Assembly: GCF_025252405.1 (NCBI RefSeq)
Contig: NZ_CP104307.1
Coordinates: 620,001 to 684,000, forward strand
DNA: 64,000 bases
From: Flavobacterium sp. TR2
GTDB lineage: Bacteria; Bacteroidota; Bacteroidia; Flavobacteriales; Flavobacteriaceae
Reading direction: 5' to 3'
The first letter of the stretch is position 1. Each line of letters starts with the position of its first letter. The translations under genes were made by a program, and so were the position numbers. The notes under the pieces were generated by a model. That model had not been told where the DNA came from. It saw only the letters and a list, made by a program, of their open reading frames with translations, and did no database searches. Shown piece after piece: positions 26,401 to 34,473 of this stretch.

Positions 26401-26649
26401 ATGTTTTATATCTACATCATATATTCAGAAACATTAGACAAATACTATGTCGGTTCATCTCAAAATATCAAACAACGTTTAGAAGATCATTTAAATAGCA
26501 GAAGCAAATTCACAAAAGCTGCGAAAGATTGGGTGTTAAAATACTCTGAAACCTTTACTACAAGAAGTGAAGCTTATCAAAGAGAATTACAGATAAAAAA
26601 AATGAAAAGCCGAAAATATATTGAAAACCTAATACAAACAAAAGGCTAG
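26401..26649 (+). CDS. GIY-YIG nuclease-family protein, copy 2
   Basis: Exact duplicate of the gene at 26037, one 364-base unit downstream; I see no base difference in the coding region. The stop codon again falls in a tRNA D-loop sequence. The perfect identity means a recent duplication or frequent gene conversion. Whether either copy is expressed is unclear, since each is preceded by a terminator and no -7 box was found. Confidence 0.85.
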   Translation: MFYIYIIYSETLDKYYVGSSQNIKQRLEDHLNSRSKFTKAAKDWVLKYSETFTTRSEAYQRELQIKKMKSRKYIENLIQTKG

Positions 26650-26699
26650 AGTATCCCGATGCATCGGGAAGGTGATCGGTTCGAATCCGATATTCTCCA
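26644..26699 (+). other. tRNA-Ala-like 3' part fused to GIY-YIG copy 2
   Basis: Same as the tail at 26280 apart from two bases: the T-stem is ATCGG/CCGAT instead of ACCGG/CCGGT. The two changes pair with each other (position 50 with 64), so the stem is kept. Confidence 0.8.
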
Positions 26700-26712
26700 C
26701 AAATAATTCAAA

Positions 26713-26755
26713 AATACCCAAACAGATAGTAATTCTGCTTGGGTATTTTTTTTTA
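26713..26755 (+). terminator. Intrinsic terminator (copy 3 of 3)
   Basis: Third copy of the AATACCC hairpin with T-run, ending the array's conserved part. Confidence 0.8.
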
Positions 26756-26763
26756 CACATTCT

Positions 26764-26812
26764 ATGTTTTATAGCATATGCTCAGAAACCTTAGACAAAA
26801 ACCTGTCGGGTT
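26764..26812 (+). pseudogene. Stump of a third GIY-YIG gene
   Basis: ATGTTTTAT, a gap of about 6 bases, then AGCATATGCTCAGAAACCTTAGACAAAAAC...GTCGG aligns with codons 1-17 of the two intact copies (MFYIYIIYSETLDKYYVG). After GTCGG the similarity stops and a word of another interspersed repeat (CCTGTCGGGTTT) begins. It is a truncated remnant. Confidence 0.7.
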
Positions 26813-26838
26813 TGTTATAAATTTTCCAATCTTGTCAT

Positions 26839-27015
26839 TTATTTCTCATTAGCAGCATCATCTGCATCGACTCTATCTTTCTCAGTTTTTTTAAAATCGT
26901 TGTTCAGCAGATTTTCCAATTTCTTTTTCTCCCGCTGATTTTTTCTGATTGTTAGCACAACAAGAATAATTACTAATATTGCTACAATCGCTATTATATT
27001 CCAATTGATATCCAT
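26839..27015 (-). CDS. Small membrane protein, 58 residues
   Basis: ATG at 27015 to TAA at 26839. The protein begins MDINWNIIAIVAILVIILVV, a single N-terminal helix (about 5-23), followed by a basic stretch (RKNQREKKK) and an acidic C terminus (DRVDADDAANEK). This would be an inner-membrane protein with a charged cytoplasmic tail. I do not recognise a family. It lies alone on the minus strand between the GIY-YIG array and a divergent membrane-protein pair. Confidence 0.6.
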   Translation of the reverse strand: MDINWNIIAIVAILVIILVVLTIRKNQREKKKLENLLNNDFKKTEKDRVDADDAANEK

Positions 27016-27154
27016 GATTAAAATTTTTAATTAAAAGTAACTAATTAAAAACATCTTTCATGTTATCAAACAGTTAAGTGTTTGAGTTTTGAGTAAAACA
27101 TATTTTGACGCATCGTCTTTTTTTTTGAAAGATATTTCTTTAGAAACTGTTTTC

Positions 27155-27162
27155 TATTTTTG
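27155..27162 (+). promoter_or_regulatory. -7 box for the membrane-protein pair
   Basis: TATTTTTG followed by CG matches TAnnTTTG, 54 bases before the ATG at 27217. Confidence 0.45.
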
Positions 27163-27216
27163 CGTGACATAAAATTCCAAACAGAACAGTTTTAATAGTT
27201 CATCAAACGTTTCAAA

Positions 27217-27660
27217 ATGAATCAAAGCTTAAAGAATAAAATATTTCCACTTTTGAAAAGACTCATTATAATTGCAGGATTTCTTTTCGTTTTCACTTTC
27301 GCACAAATCTATTGGGCAATGGGAAGTTTTTCTGAAAGAATGTCAAGTGGGTGTTTAAACTGTTCTTTTTTTGATGATGCTTATTTAATGTCAGTATTCA
27401 CAACCGTTTTTCTAACAATTGTTTTTTTGCTGTTTACTCTCATAAAAAACAAATATCTCCAAATCGGACTTGAATTCATCTTCTTAATTTTTGTTTGGTT
27501 TCTTTGGGATTATGGCATTTTTGTTGATCGCGAATCTTCATGGAGCACTTATCTTTTGAATGAAGAAATTACATATACTCTTTCGTTTTCCTTCTTCCCT
27601 ATCCTAGTTTTATCGACTGTTATGGTATTTGCTTTACGTTATATCTTAAGAAAATTATGA
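27217..27660 (+). CDS. Four-helix membrane protein, unknown function
   Basis: A 147-residue protein with four predicted helices (about 12-32, 54-73, 79-97 and 122-142) and basic ends. A CLNC pair lies in the loop after helix 1. No enzymatic motif is visible and I do not recognise it. Its stop overlaps the start of the next gene (ATGA), so the two are translationally coupled and probably act together. Confidence 0.68.
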   Translation: MNQSLKNKIFPLLKRLIIIAGFLFVFTFAQIYWAMGSFSERMSSGCLNCSFFDDAYLMSVFTTVFLTIVFLLFTLIKNKYLQIGLEFIFLIFVWFLWDYGIFVDRESSWSTYLLNEEITYTLSFSFFPILVLSTVMVFALRYILRKL

Positions 27661-28247
27661 GTAAGAATAAAAAACTAATATTATTCGTTTATTTTATCAT
27701 CTGCACTCTTTCTGTTCTGGACTGCCTTTTTTATTATTATAAAGAAATCAGTCTACGCGGTTATTACAGCGATGTGGCTTTATCATGGCTTTGGCTGATA
27801 AGCAGTTTTGTTATCATCATCGTTTTTTGGAAAAAACTTTTAGCAAAACTTCTTTTGACAGCGATAATTGTAACATTTTCAATAAGCATTTTGGCTATGA
27901 TGATGCCTTTTTTTGCTTTATTACTTTCTACAACATCATTAGGATTAATTAAAGATAAAAGCTTAAATGAGAAATATCGAGCGCAAATTGTGCGTTACAA
28001 TGCGATGGCATCTCCTTGGCTTGAAGTAATTGAAACAAATGGCATAATCGAAAAAAGGATATTTAAATGTACTGATCTACAACTTATGGATGAAAATCAG
28101 GATATAAGAATCGGAACGGCAAAAGACATTCTTTTTAAAAGCGAAACTGGCAGCACGCTGACTTTGACACTCTTTTACGGCGGACCAAACAAAACCATCA
28201 CTTTCAATAAAGCCTCAGGAAATAGTATTGCAATAAAAAATAATTAA
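27657..28247 (+). CDS. Membrane protein with C-terminal soluble domain, unknown function
   Basis: A 196-residue protein with three to four helices in the first 105 residues and a soluble domain of about 90 residues with beta-strand character at the end (ILFKSETGSTLTLTLFYGG). The ATG overlaps the stop of the preceding gene. No known family was recognised. The pair has no other partner; the next gene is a broken DUF1016 copy. Confidence 0.66.
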   Translation: MSKNKKLILFVYFIICTLSVLDCLFYYYKEISLRGYYSDVALSWLWLISSFVIIIVFWKKLLAKLLLTAIIVTFSISILAMMMPFFALLLSTTSLGLIKDKSLNEKYRAQIVRYNAMASPWLEVIETNGIIEKRIFKCTDLQLMDENQDIRIGTAKDILFKSETGSTLTLTLFYGGPNKTITFNKASGNSIAIKNN

Positions 28248-28400
28248 TCCTTAGAGAAACTATTGACACACATCACTATGGCTTATTATTCCTTAAATAA
28301 AACTTTTTGCCACTAAATTCTTTATTTATGCATTCAATATTTGCATTTCAAATCGATCATTATTTGACTCAACCTATAGGCTTAAAAATTCATTTAGCAA

Positions 28401-28781
28401 ATGCAACTAAAAAAAGAGTTTATAAAACAAATACGTGATATTATTGCTAATGCAAAAAACAAAGCAATTCGTTCTGTCGATATGGAACGAGTCCTGATGT
28501 ATTGGCAAATGGACAAAGTAATTTTTGAAGAAGAACAAAAGGATAAAGAAAGAGCCGCATATGGTGAATTTATCATAAAATCGCTTTCAAATGAACTGCA
28601 ACCACAGTTTGGCAACGGGTTTTCTATTCGTCAACTAGAAATGTGTCGTCAATTTTACAGAACTTTTCCAATTGCGAACGCACTGCGTTCGCAATTTTGC
28701 TGGACTCATTACCGAATTCTTATACGAATTGACAATCAAGACAAAAGAACGTTCTGCATTGCCGAAACAGAGAAAAAATAA
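28401..28781 (+). pseudogene. Truncated DUF1016 (YhcG-like) N-terminal domain
   Basis: The 126 residues match the N-terminal half of DUF1016 proteins: IRDIIANAKNKAIRSVD, YWQMDKVIFEEEQ, AAYGEFIIKSLSNEL, GFSIRQLEMCRQFY and WTHYRILIRIDNQ. Full proteins are about 340 residues, with a PDDEXK nuclease domain that is absent here. Near 28770 the frame reads ETEKK and stops, while a one-base shift gives K-N-K-W-T, close to the usual KNNW, so a frameshift is likely. The following bases do not continue the family. A 25-base palindrome (28671-28695) lies inside. Best read as a decayed gene. Confidence 0.75.
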
Positions 28782-28808
28782 ATGGACGTCTTTTTTTGTT
28801 CAAAAAGA

Positions 28809-29783
28809 TTACTTAAGCAAAAACCCCATTCTTATAGACCCATAAAAATATCCAGAATTGGTATCGATTCCTGGATCTTTTAATTCTCTTCCGCGATAAA
28901 GGAAAGAATAAGATATATTGAAGTTATTGTGCCGGTATTTTAAACCCGCTTCGGCGTTGAATCGCAGCGGTTCTAAATCGAAAGTAACGGGGCTTGTGTC
29001 ATTAAACATACTGCCTTCAATTGTGGCGTCATAAAACTGATAATTGACACTTGGCGCCGCGTAAAAGTAAAACTCTCTAATATTCGGCTGAGCCTGCGCA
29101 CTTACAGAAGCATGATACATATTGGAATCGTAAATTGGAAGGAGTTTTTTAAATCCGAATCTCGCCATAAATCCTGTTGAAAAACCCGAGAAGATCGTTC
29201 CTAAATTTCCTTCTGACTGCCAATGAAAGTCTACAAAATCATTGTGTTTTGACGGAAACATTTTTTTTGAATACATCGCATGAACCTGCACTCCAAAAGC
29301 ATTATGAATCTGATTTTCCCAACCATATACTTTTTTGTAGCCAATCAGATTATGAAAGCCTTCCTGCAATTCTTCGCCTAATGCATTCGGACCAAGCAAA
29401 CCAATTTGAAAATCGGTCTTCAAAACCGATTCGCTTTGGTAAAAAAAACTTTTTCCTGCTTCGGCAAAAAGATAACCGGCAAAAGGGCGGTCGTTTACCG
29501 TAACTGCTTCTTTGTTTAGAAAACGCGGATTATAAAGATATTGTCCAATTCTAAATTCAGTAATTTCTTTATTGATTTTAGGATTATCATTTTTTGATAA
29601 AAACCGATAAAAAAGTTCAAGACCATTGGTATAGTACATATCATACTTAGACGAGGTGTATAAATCATTATCAGATATAAAACCTATTTCTGCTGTTTTT
29701 CCTTGTCCAAAAGTGAGCGTTGCGGTCAGTATCAGAAAAGCAAAAAGCGTTTTTTTACTTCTTCTTGTCTTCTTTGCCATCAT
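28809..29783 (-). CDS. LpxR-family lipid A 3'-O-deacylase-like outer-membrane protein
   Basis: Starts at the ATG pair at 29783/29780 (MMAKKTRRSKK), then a signal peptide ending TFGQG. The mature part is a beta-barrel with the N-terminal LpxR-type stretch EIGFISDNDLYT (the Asn-Asp pair belongs to the active-site region in LpxR) and YYTNGLEL. Length is about 324 residues, close to LpxR. The family removes the 3' acyloxyacyl chain of lipid A in the outer membrane; actual activity here is unproven. The start overlaps the end of mtgA by 29 bases, so it belongs to the envelope operon 31661-28809. Confidence 0.8.
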   Translation of the reverse strand: MMAKKTRRSKKTLFAFLILTATLTFGQGKTAEIGFISDNDLYTSSKYDMYYTNGLELFYRFLSKNDNPKINKEITEFRIGQYLYNPRFLNKEAVTVNDRPFAGYLFAEAGKSFFYQSESVLKTDFQIGLLGPNALGEELQEGFHNLIGYKKVYGWENQIHNAFGVQVHAMYSKKMFPSKHNDFVDFHWQSEGNLGTIFSGFSTGFMARFGFKKLLPIYDSNMYHASVSAQAQPNIREFYFYAAPSVNYQFYDATIEGSMFNDTSPVTFDLEPLRFNAEAGLKYRHNNFNISYSFLYRGRELKDPGIDTNSGYFYGSIRMGFLLK

Positions 29784-30546
29784 AATTGATTTTTCCGACG
29801 TAACGCATCTCGCGCACAATTCGTTCTTTTCTTCTGTTAATATAACTTGACGAACCTGTAGCCTTAAATTTTCTAGGATTTGGCAAAATCGCCGCAATTC
29901 CGGCAGCCTGCATAGGCGTTAAACTCGAAGCATCTCTACGGTACCAGTGTTCTGTAGCTGCGTAGGCACCATAAACTCCGTCTCCCATTTCGATACTGTT
30001 CAAATATACTTCCATGATGCGTTCTTTGCCCCAAATAATTTCAATTAAAACGGTAAAGTACGCTTCGAGACCTTTACGGAAATAACTTTTCCCCTGCCAT
30101 AAAAAGACATTTTTAGCCGTTTGCTGCGAAATGGTGCTTCCTCCTCTAATTCGGCGGCCGCGTTCATTGCTTTTATATGCCTTTTGCAGTGCTTTAAAAT
30201 CGAAACCATTGTGCGTTAGGAAAGTTCCGTCTTCACTTGCGATTACGGCTTTCTGCAAATTCATTGAGATTTTATCAATCGGTTCCCAATCGTGATCAAA
30301 ATAAACTTCTTTTCCAGCCATTTTATTTTCGATGGCACGAATGAGCATTAATGGCGTAAACGGCACTGGAACATATTTAAAAAAGATAACCGAGCCAATT
30401 GATAATCCAAAAAACCAAAGGGCTGCTTTAATAAAAAACCATTTTACTTTTTCTCCAAAAGTGCGATTCCCTTTTTTAGAAGATGTTTTAGGTTTTGGTT
30501 TGCTTGCTGCTGGTTTTTTTGGTGCTGGTTTTTTGGTTGCTGCCAT
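29755..30546 (-). CDS. mtgA: Monofunctional peptidoglycan glycosyltransferase
   Basis: A GT51 enzyme that polymerises lipid II into glycan strands. A Lys/Pro/Ala-rich cytoplasmic N terminus (1-28) precedes one helix (about 37-57). The catalytic domain carries ASEDGTFLTHNGFD (catalytic Glu about 105), RGGSTISQQTAKN, KRxEAY-like KGLEAYFTVLIE and EVYLNSIEMGDGVYG. No transpeptidase domain follows, which separates it from class A PBPs. The Lys-rich N terminus is unusually repetitive. Overlaps the FAD oxidoreductase gene by one base upstream and the lpxR-like gene by 29 bases downstream. Confidence 0.94.
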   Translation of the reverse strand: MAATKKPAPKKPAASKPKPKTSSKKGNRTFGEKVKWFFIKAALWFFGLSIGSVIFFKYVPVPFTPLMLIRAIENKMAGKEVYFDHDWEPIDKISMNLQKAVIASEDGTFLTHNGFDFKALQKAYKSNERGRRIRGGSTISQQTAKNVFLWQGKSYFRKGLEAYFTVLIEIIWGKERIMEVYLNSIEMGDGVYGAYAATEHWYRRDASSLTPMQAAGIAAILPNPRKFKATGSSSYINRRKERIVREMRYVGKINYDGKEDKKK

Positions 30547-31661
30547 TATTGTATTAAATCTGCTAATTCTGTTCCTATTAAACTTCCTATTGCCACTCCC
30601 ATTCCGCCTAAACGCACTCCGCAGAATACATTTTCCGAAAGCCGGGTCACGACAGGATTCTTACTATTTCCGACTCCCATAATACCGCTCCATCGGTGCG
30701 CAATCTGGAAATCCTGATTTGGTAAAATTACATTTTTCAGCAAATCTTCCAATTTATTTTGAATAATTTTCGTCTGTCCAAATTCAACAGTTGTTTCTCC
30801 TTCAAAATCAAGGTTTCGGCCTCCGCCCAATAAAATGCGGTCATTAATATTTCTGAAATAGTAATACCCTCGATCCAAATGAAACGTTCCTTTGATGTCT
30901 AAATTATGAATGGGTTCTGTAATAAGCACTTGTGCTCTTGCAGGTTTTACGGCACCATTGGTCAATTCGCCAGCAAAACCATTGGTTGCAAAAAGCAGTT
31001 TTTGGGTTTTAAAACTAAAATCGTTTACTGCAACTTCAACCTGATTTCCTGTATCGAGATACGATTTTACCGTCTGTTGGTTTAAGATCAGAATATCTGC
31101 CGAAACGGCTTGTTTCAACAATTCCTGCATCATATTCCCGGTATCAATCTGCCCTTCAAACGGATTAAAAATTAAATACTCCTGCGTATTTTGAAACCCA
31201 AATCGATCGACTTCTTTCGAAAAAACATCGGTTTTAAAAAGAGGTTTCAGAACTTCATTGATAAATGGAATTTTAGAAATGTATTCATTAAATCCAGATT
31301 CATCTTCTTTCAAAAACAATTCATATCCGCCGTGAGGCTTAAAATCAATGGCCTGATCTCCCAATCTTTTTCGAAGCAATTGCAGACCTTTCCAACGTTT
31401 TTCAATAAGTGCGACAACATCATCTTCAGCGTGTGTTTTTAAGTCATCCATAATTTCAGAAAGACTCCCGAAACAGGCAAAACCAGCATTTTTTGTGCTG
31501 GCTCCTTGCGGCAGCATTCCGCGTTCTAATACCAGAATTTTAGCCGCAGGAAATCTTTCGCGTAAGCGTAATGCCGTATGAAGGCCAACAATTCCGCTGC
31601 CTACAATTGTATAATCAATATTTGCAAACCAATTTTTAAGTTCCCAATAGCTTAGTTCCAT
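30546..31661 (-). CDS. FAD-dependent oxidoreductase (DAO family)
   Basis: A 371-residue flavoprotein with the dinucleotide-binding fold at the N terminus (YTIVGSGIVGLHTALRL, then LVLERG about 28 residues on) and the DAO-type GASTKNAGFACFGS stretch. The end LGGMGVAIGSLIG is the second FAD contact. It resembles gamma-glutamylputrescine-oxidase-like enzymes, but the substrate amine cannot be deduced. It is the first gene of a three-gene operon with mtgA and the lpxR-like gene, an odd mix for which I see no metabolic reason. Confidence 0.83.
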   Translation of the reverse strand: MELSYWELKNWFANIDYTIVGSGIVGLHTALRLRERFPAAKILVLERGMLPQGASTKNAGFACFGSLSEIMDDLKTHAEDDVVALIEKRWKGLQLLRKRLGDQAIDFKPHGGYELFLKEDESGFNEYISKIPFINEVLKPLFKTDVFSKEVDRFGFQNTQEYLIFNPFEGQIDTGNMMQELLKQAVSADILILNQQTVKSYLDTGNQVEVAVNDFSFKTQKLLFATNGFAGELTNGAVKPARAQVLITEPIHNLDIKGTFHLDRGYYYFRNINDRILLGGGRNLDFEGETTVEFGQTKIIQNKLEDLLKNVILPNQDFQIAHRWSGIMGVGNSKNPVVTRLSENVFCGVRLGGMGVAIGSLIGTELADLIQ

Positions 31662-31814
31662 ATTTTAAAAATTCCAATTAGTAAAATTCAAAATTCCAAT
31701 CTTGGGTTAAATTACAAATTTTTTCAAACCATATAAAAAATGTAAGTTCATTTAAACACTTTGCTCCGCCGAACCAAATCAAAGTCTCTTTGCGCCCTTC
31801 GACTTCGCTCAGGG

Positions 31815-32192
31815 GACAAAATGGTAATCTGAAAATTCTAATATCCAAATTCCAAGATTTAATCAATTAAATTTTTCTTAACTGTCAGGCTGAGCGGAGT
31901 CGAAGCCTCTTACATTGCGCCCTCCGACTTCGCTCAGGGGGACAAAATGATAATCTGAAAATTCTAATATCCAAATTCCAAGACTTTATCAATAAAATTT
32001 TTCTTAACTGTCAGGCTGAGCGGAGTCGAAGCCTCCTACGTTGCGCCCTCCGACTTCGCTCAGGGGGACAAAATGATAATCTGAAAATTCTAATATCCAA
32101 ATTCCAAGACTTAATCAATTAAATTTTTCTTAACTGTCAGGCTGAGCGGAGTCGAAGCCTCTTACGTTGCGCCCTTCGAATCCGCTCAGGGG
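31815..32192. repeat. Tandem array of three 126-bp units
   Basis: The unit start GACAAAATG (last copy GACAAGACG) lies at 31815, 31941, 32067 and 32193, spaced exactly 126 bases. Each unit contains AATATCCAAATTCCAAGA, then TCTTAACTGTCAGGCTGAGC and the complementary CGACTTCGCTCAGGGGG, which can form a hairpin. It belongs to the same GTCAGGCTGAGCG family as the array after rpoN, but the units are otherwise different. It fills most of the 715-base gap between the divergent FAD oxidoreductase and S9 peptidase genes. Confidence 0.85.
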
Positions 32193-32376
32193 GACAAGAC
32201 GAAACTCATAAATTGTTTTTTTAATAACGTTTAAGAATAAAAATTCGTGAATTCGTGGCGAATAAAAATTTTACGACAGTCTTTTTGAAATTTTAACAAT
32301 ATTTGGGATTTGGATTTTAAAAGTTTGGAATTTTTAATTCGTATTTTTAGCGCACAAAAAATAGAATAATTTAATT

Positions 32377-34278
32377 ATGAAAAAAGTAGTATTAACAACC
32401 TTAATAATGATGAGTTTAAATGCTATCGGACAAAATGTAATGTCGCCAGAATTGTTATGGAAATTAGGGAGAGTAACTCCTCTTGGCATTTCTAAAGATG
32501 CGAAAAATGTAGTTTTTAAAGTTTCAACACCTTCTGTAGCCGACAATAAATCGACTTCAAAAATTTACACAATTCCTGTAACTGGAGGAAATGCAGTTGA
32601 GATTAAAGAAACGGCAACTATTTTGGCCGATAAAAACATTTCGCCTGACGGAAAATTTGTCGTTTACAATGAAGAAGTAAAAATTGATAAAGTTTTAGGC
32701 AAAGATTTCTACCCAAGTCTTGATAAATCTGATGCTCAAATTTATGATGGGTTAGATTACCGTCACTGGGATACTTGGAACGAAGGAAAGTTTAATCACG
32801 TTTTTTATAAAGAAAACAAAGACGGAGCAAAAGGAATTGACATTTTGAAAGATGAAACTTTCGATTCTCCTCAAAAACCTTTTGGCGGCGATGAAGATTA
32901 CATCTGGTCGCCAGACAGCAAAAGCATTTTTTATGTTTGCAAGAAAAAAGCAGGAACTGCTTACGCTATTTCTACCAACACAGACATTTATGAGTACAAT
33001 TTAGAAACTCAAAAAACAACTAATAAAACCGAAGGCAACTTAGGTTACGATACTGCACCGCAATTTTCGCCAACTGGAAATTTATCTTGGCTGCAAATGA
33101 AGCGTGACGGTTACGAGTCTGATAAAAATGATATTATTGTTGAGTTTAAAGGAATCAAAACCAACTTAACTGCAAACTGGGACGGAACTGTAGATAATTT
33201 TATCTGGAGCAAAGATGGGAAAACAGTATTTTTTGTGGCTCCAATCGACGGAACAAAACAACTTTTCTCGGTTAATTTTCCAGGTTTGACTAAAATCGCA
33301 ATCAACGTTCGACAATTGACAAACGGCGATTTTGATGTGAACGATTTAATTGGTTTTGCTGGAGATGATATTATCGTTACAAGAACTGACATGAATCATG
33401 CAGGCGAAATTTATTCTTTCAATTTGAAGAAAAATACTTGGAAACAATTATCAAACGTAAATACAGAAACTTATAAAACTTTAGCATTAAGCAAAACCGA
33501 AAAACGCTATGTTACGACAACTGACGGTAAAAAAATGCTGGTTTGGGTAATTTTGCCTCCAAACTTTGATGCTACTAAAAAATACCCAACTTTATTGTTC
33601 TGTCAAGGAGGACCTCAAAGTGCATTGACACAATCGTACTCTTTCCGTTGGAATTTCTCTCTAATGGCGGCTAAAGGTTATGTGGTTGTAGCGCCAAACC
33701 GTCGCGGTATGCCTGGACATGGTGTTGAATGGAATGAGCAGATCAGTAAAGACTGGGGCGGACAAGTTATGGACGATTACCTTTCTGCAATTGATGATGT
33801 GGCAAAAGAAAGCTATGTTGACAAAAGCCGTTTAGGATGTGTCGGGGCAAGTTACGGAGGATATTCTGTATTTTATTTAGCAGGAATCCACAAAAACCGT
33901 TTCAAAACTTTCATTGCTCACGATGGAGTTTTCAATACCATTTCTATGTTAGGAACTACAGAAGAAGTTTTCTTTAACAATTGGGATTTTGGCGGGCCTT
34001 ACTGGGAAAAAGATAATGCTGTAGCTCAAAAAGCCTACACTACTTTTAACCCTGCCACTTTGGTGCAGAACTGGAATAAGCCAATTTTAATTTTCCAAGG
34101 CGGAAAAGATTTCCGTGTGCCAATCGGACAAGGGCAAGAAGCTTTTCAAGCCGCTCAATTGAGAGGAATCAAAAGTAGATTTGTGTATTTCCCAGACGAA
34201 AATCACTGGGTTTTAAAACCGCAAAATGCTCAAGTTTGGCAAGGCGAATTTTTCAAATGGTTAGACGAGACTTTGTAA
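32377..34278 (+). CDS. Exported S9-family serine peptidase
   Basis: A 633-residue prolyl-oligopeptidase-family enzyme with a signal peptide (MKKVVLTTLIMMSLNAIG-Q). Residues about 25-350 form a WD/beta-propeller-like part; the alpha/beta-hydrolase part holds the triad Ser492 (GASYGGYS), Asp578 (GGKDFRVP) and His610 (ENHWV). Family members act as dipeptidyl or acylaminoacyl peptidases on periplasmic peptides; the loop FCQGGPQS marks the oxyanion region. Transcribed alone, preceded by a weak -7 box (TATTTTTA near 32343) and followed by a terminator. Confidence 0.92.
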   Translation: MKKVVLTTLIMMSLNAIGQNVMSPELLWKLGRVTPLGISKDAKNVVFKVSTPSVADNKSTSKIYTIPVTGGNAVEIKETATILADKNISPDGKFVVYNEEVKIDKVLGKDFYPSLDKSDAQIYDGLDYRHWDTWNEGKFNHVFYKENKDGAKGIDILKDETFDSPQKPFGGDEDYIWSPDSKSIFYVCKKKAGTAYAISTNTDIYEYNLETQKTTNKTEGNLGYDTAPQFSPTGNLSWLQMKRDGYESDKNDIIVEFKGIKTNLTANWDGTVDNFIWSKDGKTVFFVAPIDGTKQLFSVNFPGLTKIAINVRQLTNGDFDVNDLIGFAGDDIIVTRTDMNHAGEIYSFNLKKNTWKQLSNVNTETYKTLALSKTEKRYVTTTDGKKMLVWVILPPNFDATKKYPTLLFCQGGPQSALTQSYSFRWNFSLMAAKGYVVVAPNRRGMPGHGVEWNEQISKDWGGQVMDDYLSAIDDVAKESYVDKSRLGCVGASYGGYSVFYLAGIHKNRFKTFIAHDGVFNTISMLGTTEEVFFNNWDFGGPYWEKDNAVAQKAYTTFNPATLVQNWNKPILIFQGGKDFRVPIGQGQEAFQAAQLRGIKSRFVYFPDENHWVLKPQNAQVWQGEFFKWLDETL

Positions 34279-34298
34279 CCATTTAAAAAAAATATTTT

Positions 34299-34335
34299 AC
34301 AGTCGCAGATTTACATAATCTGCGGCTGTTTTTCT
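34299..34335 (+). terminator. Intrinsic terminator of the S9 peptidase gene
   Basis: ACAGTCGCAGATT pairs with AATCTGCGGCTGT (one G-T pair), followed by TTTTTCTTTCT. It lies 21 bases beyond the stop codon. Confidence 0.8.
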
Positions 34336-34424
34336 TTCTGCACCTTACAATTATATAACATATTCGGTAGATTTACTCTTCATAAAACAGATTTTTTTGG
34401 ATAAATTGCAATGTTTTAATCCCG

Positions 34425-34440
34425 TCCCGAAGTTTCGGGA
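34425..34440. repeat. Short hairpin TCCCGAA/TTCGGGA
   Basis: A 7-base perfect palindrome around GT, 33 bases before the hybrid kinase start. The same TCCCGA/TCGGGA core appears in the tRNA-like elements of 25.6-26.7 kb. Confidence 0.4.
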
Positions 34441-34473
34441 TCGAGCCCGAATTACTAAATCTTTCAGCAAAAT

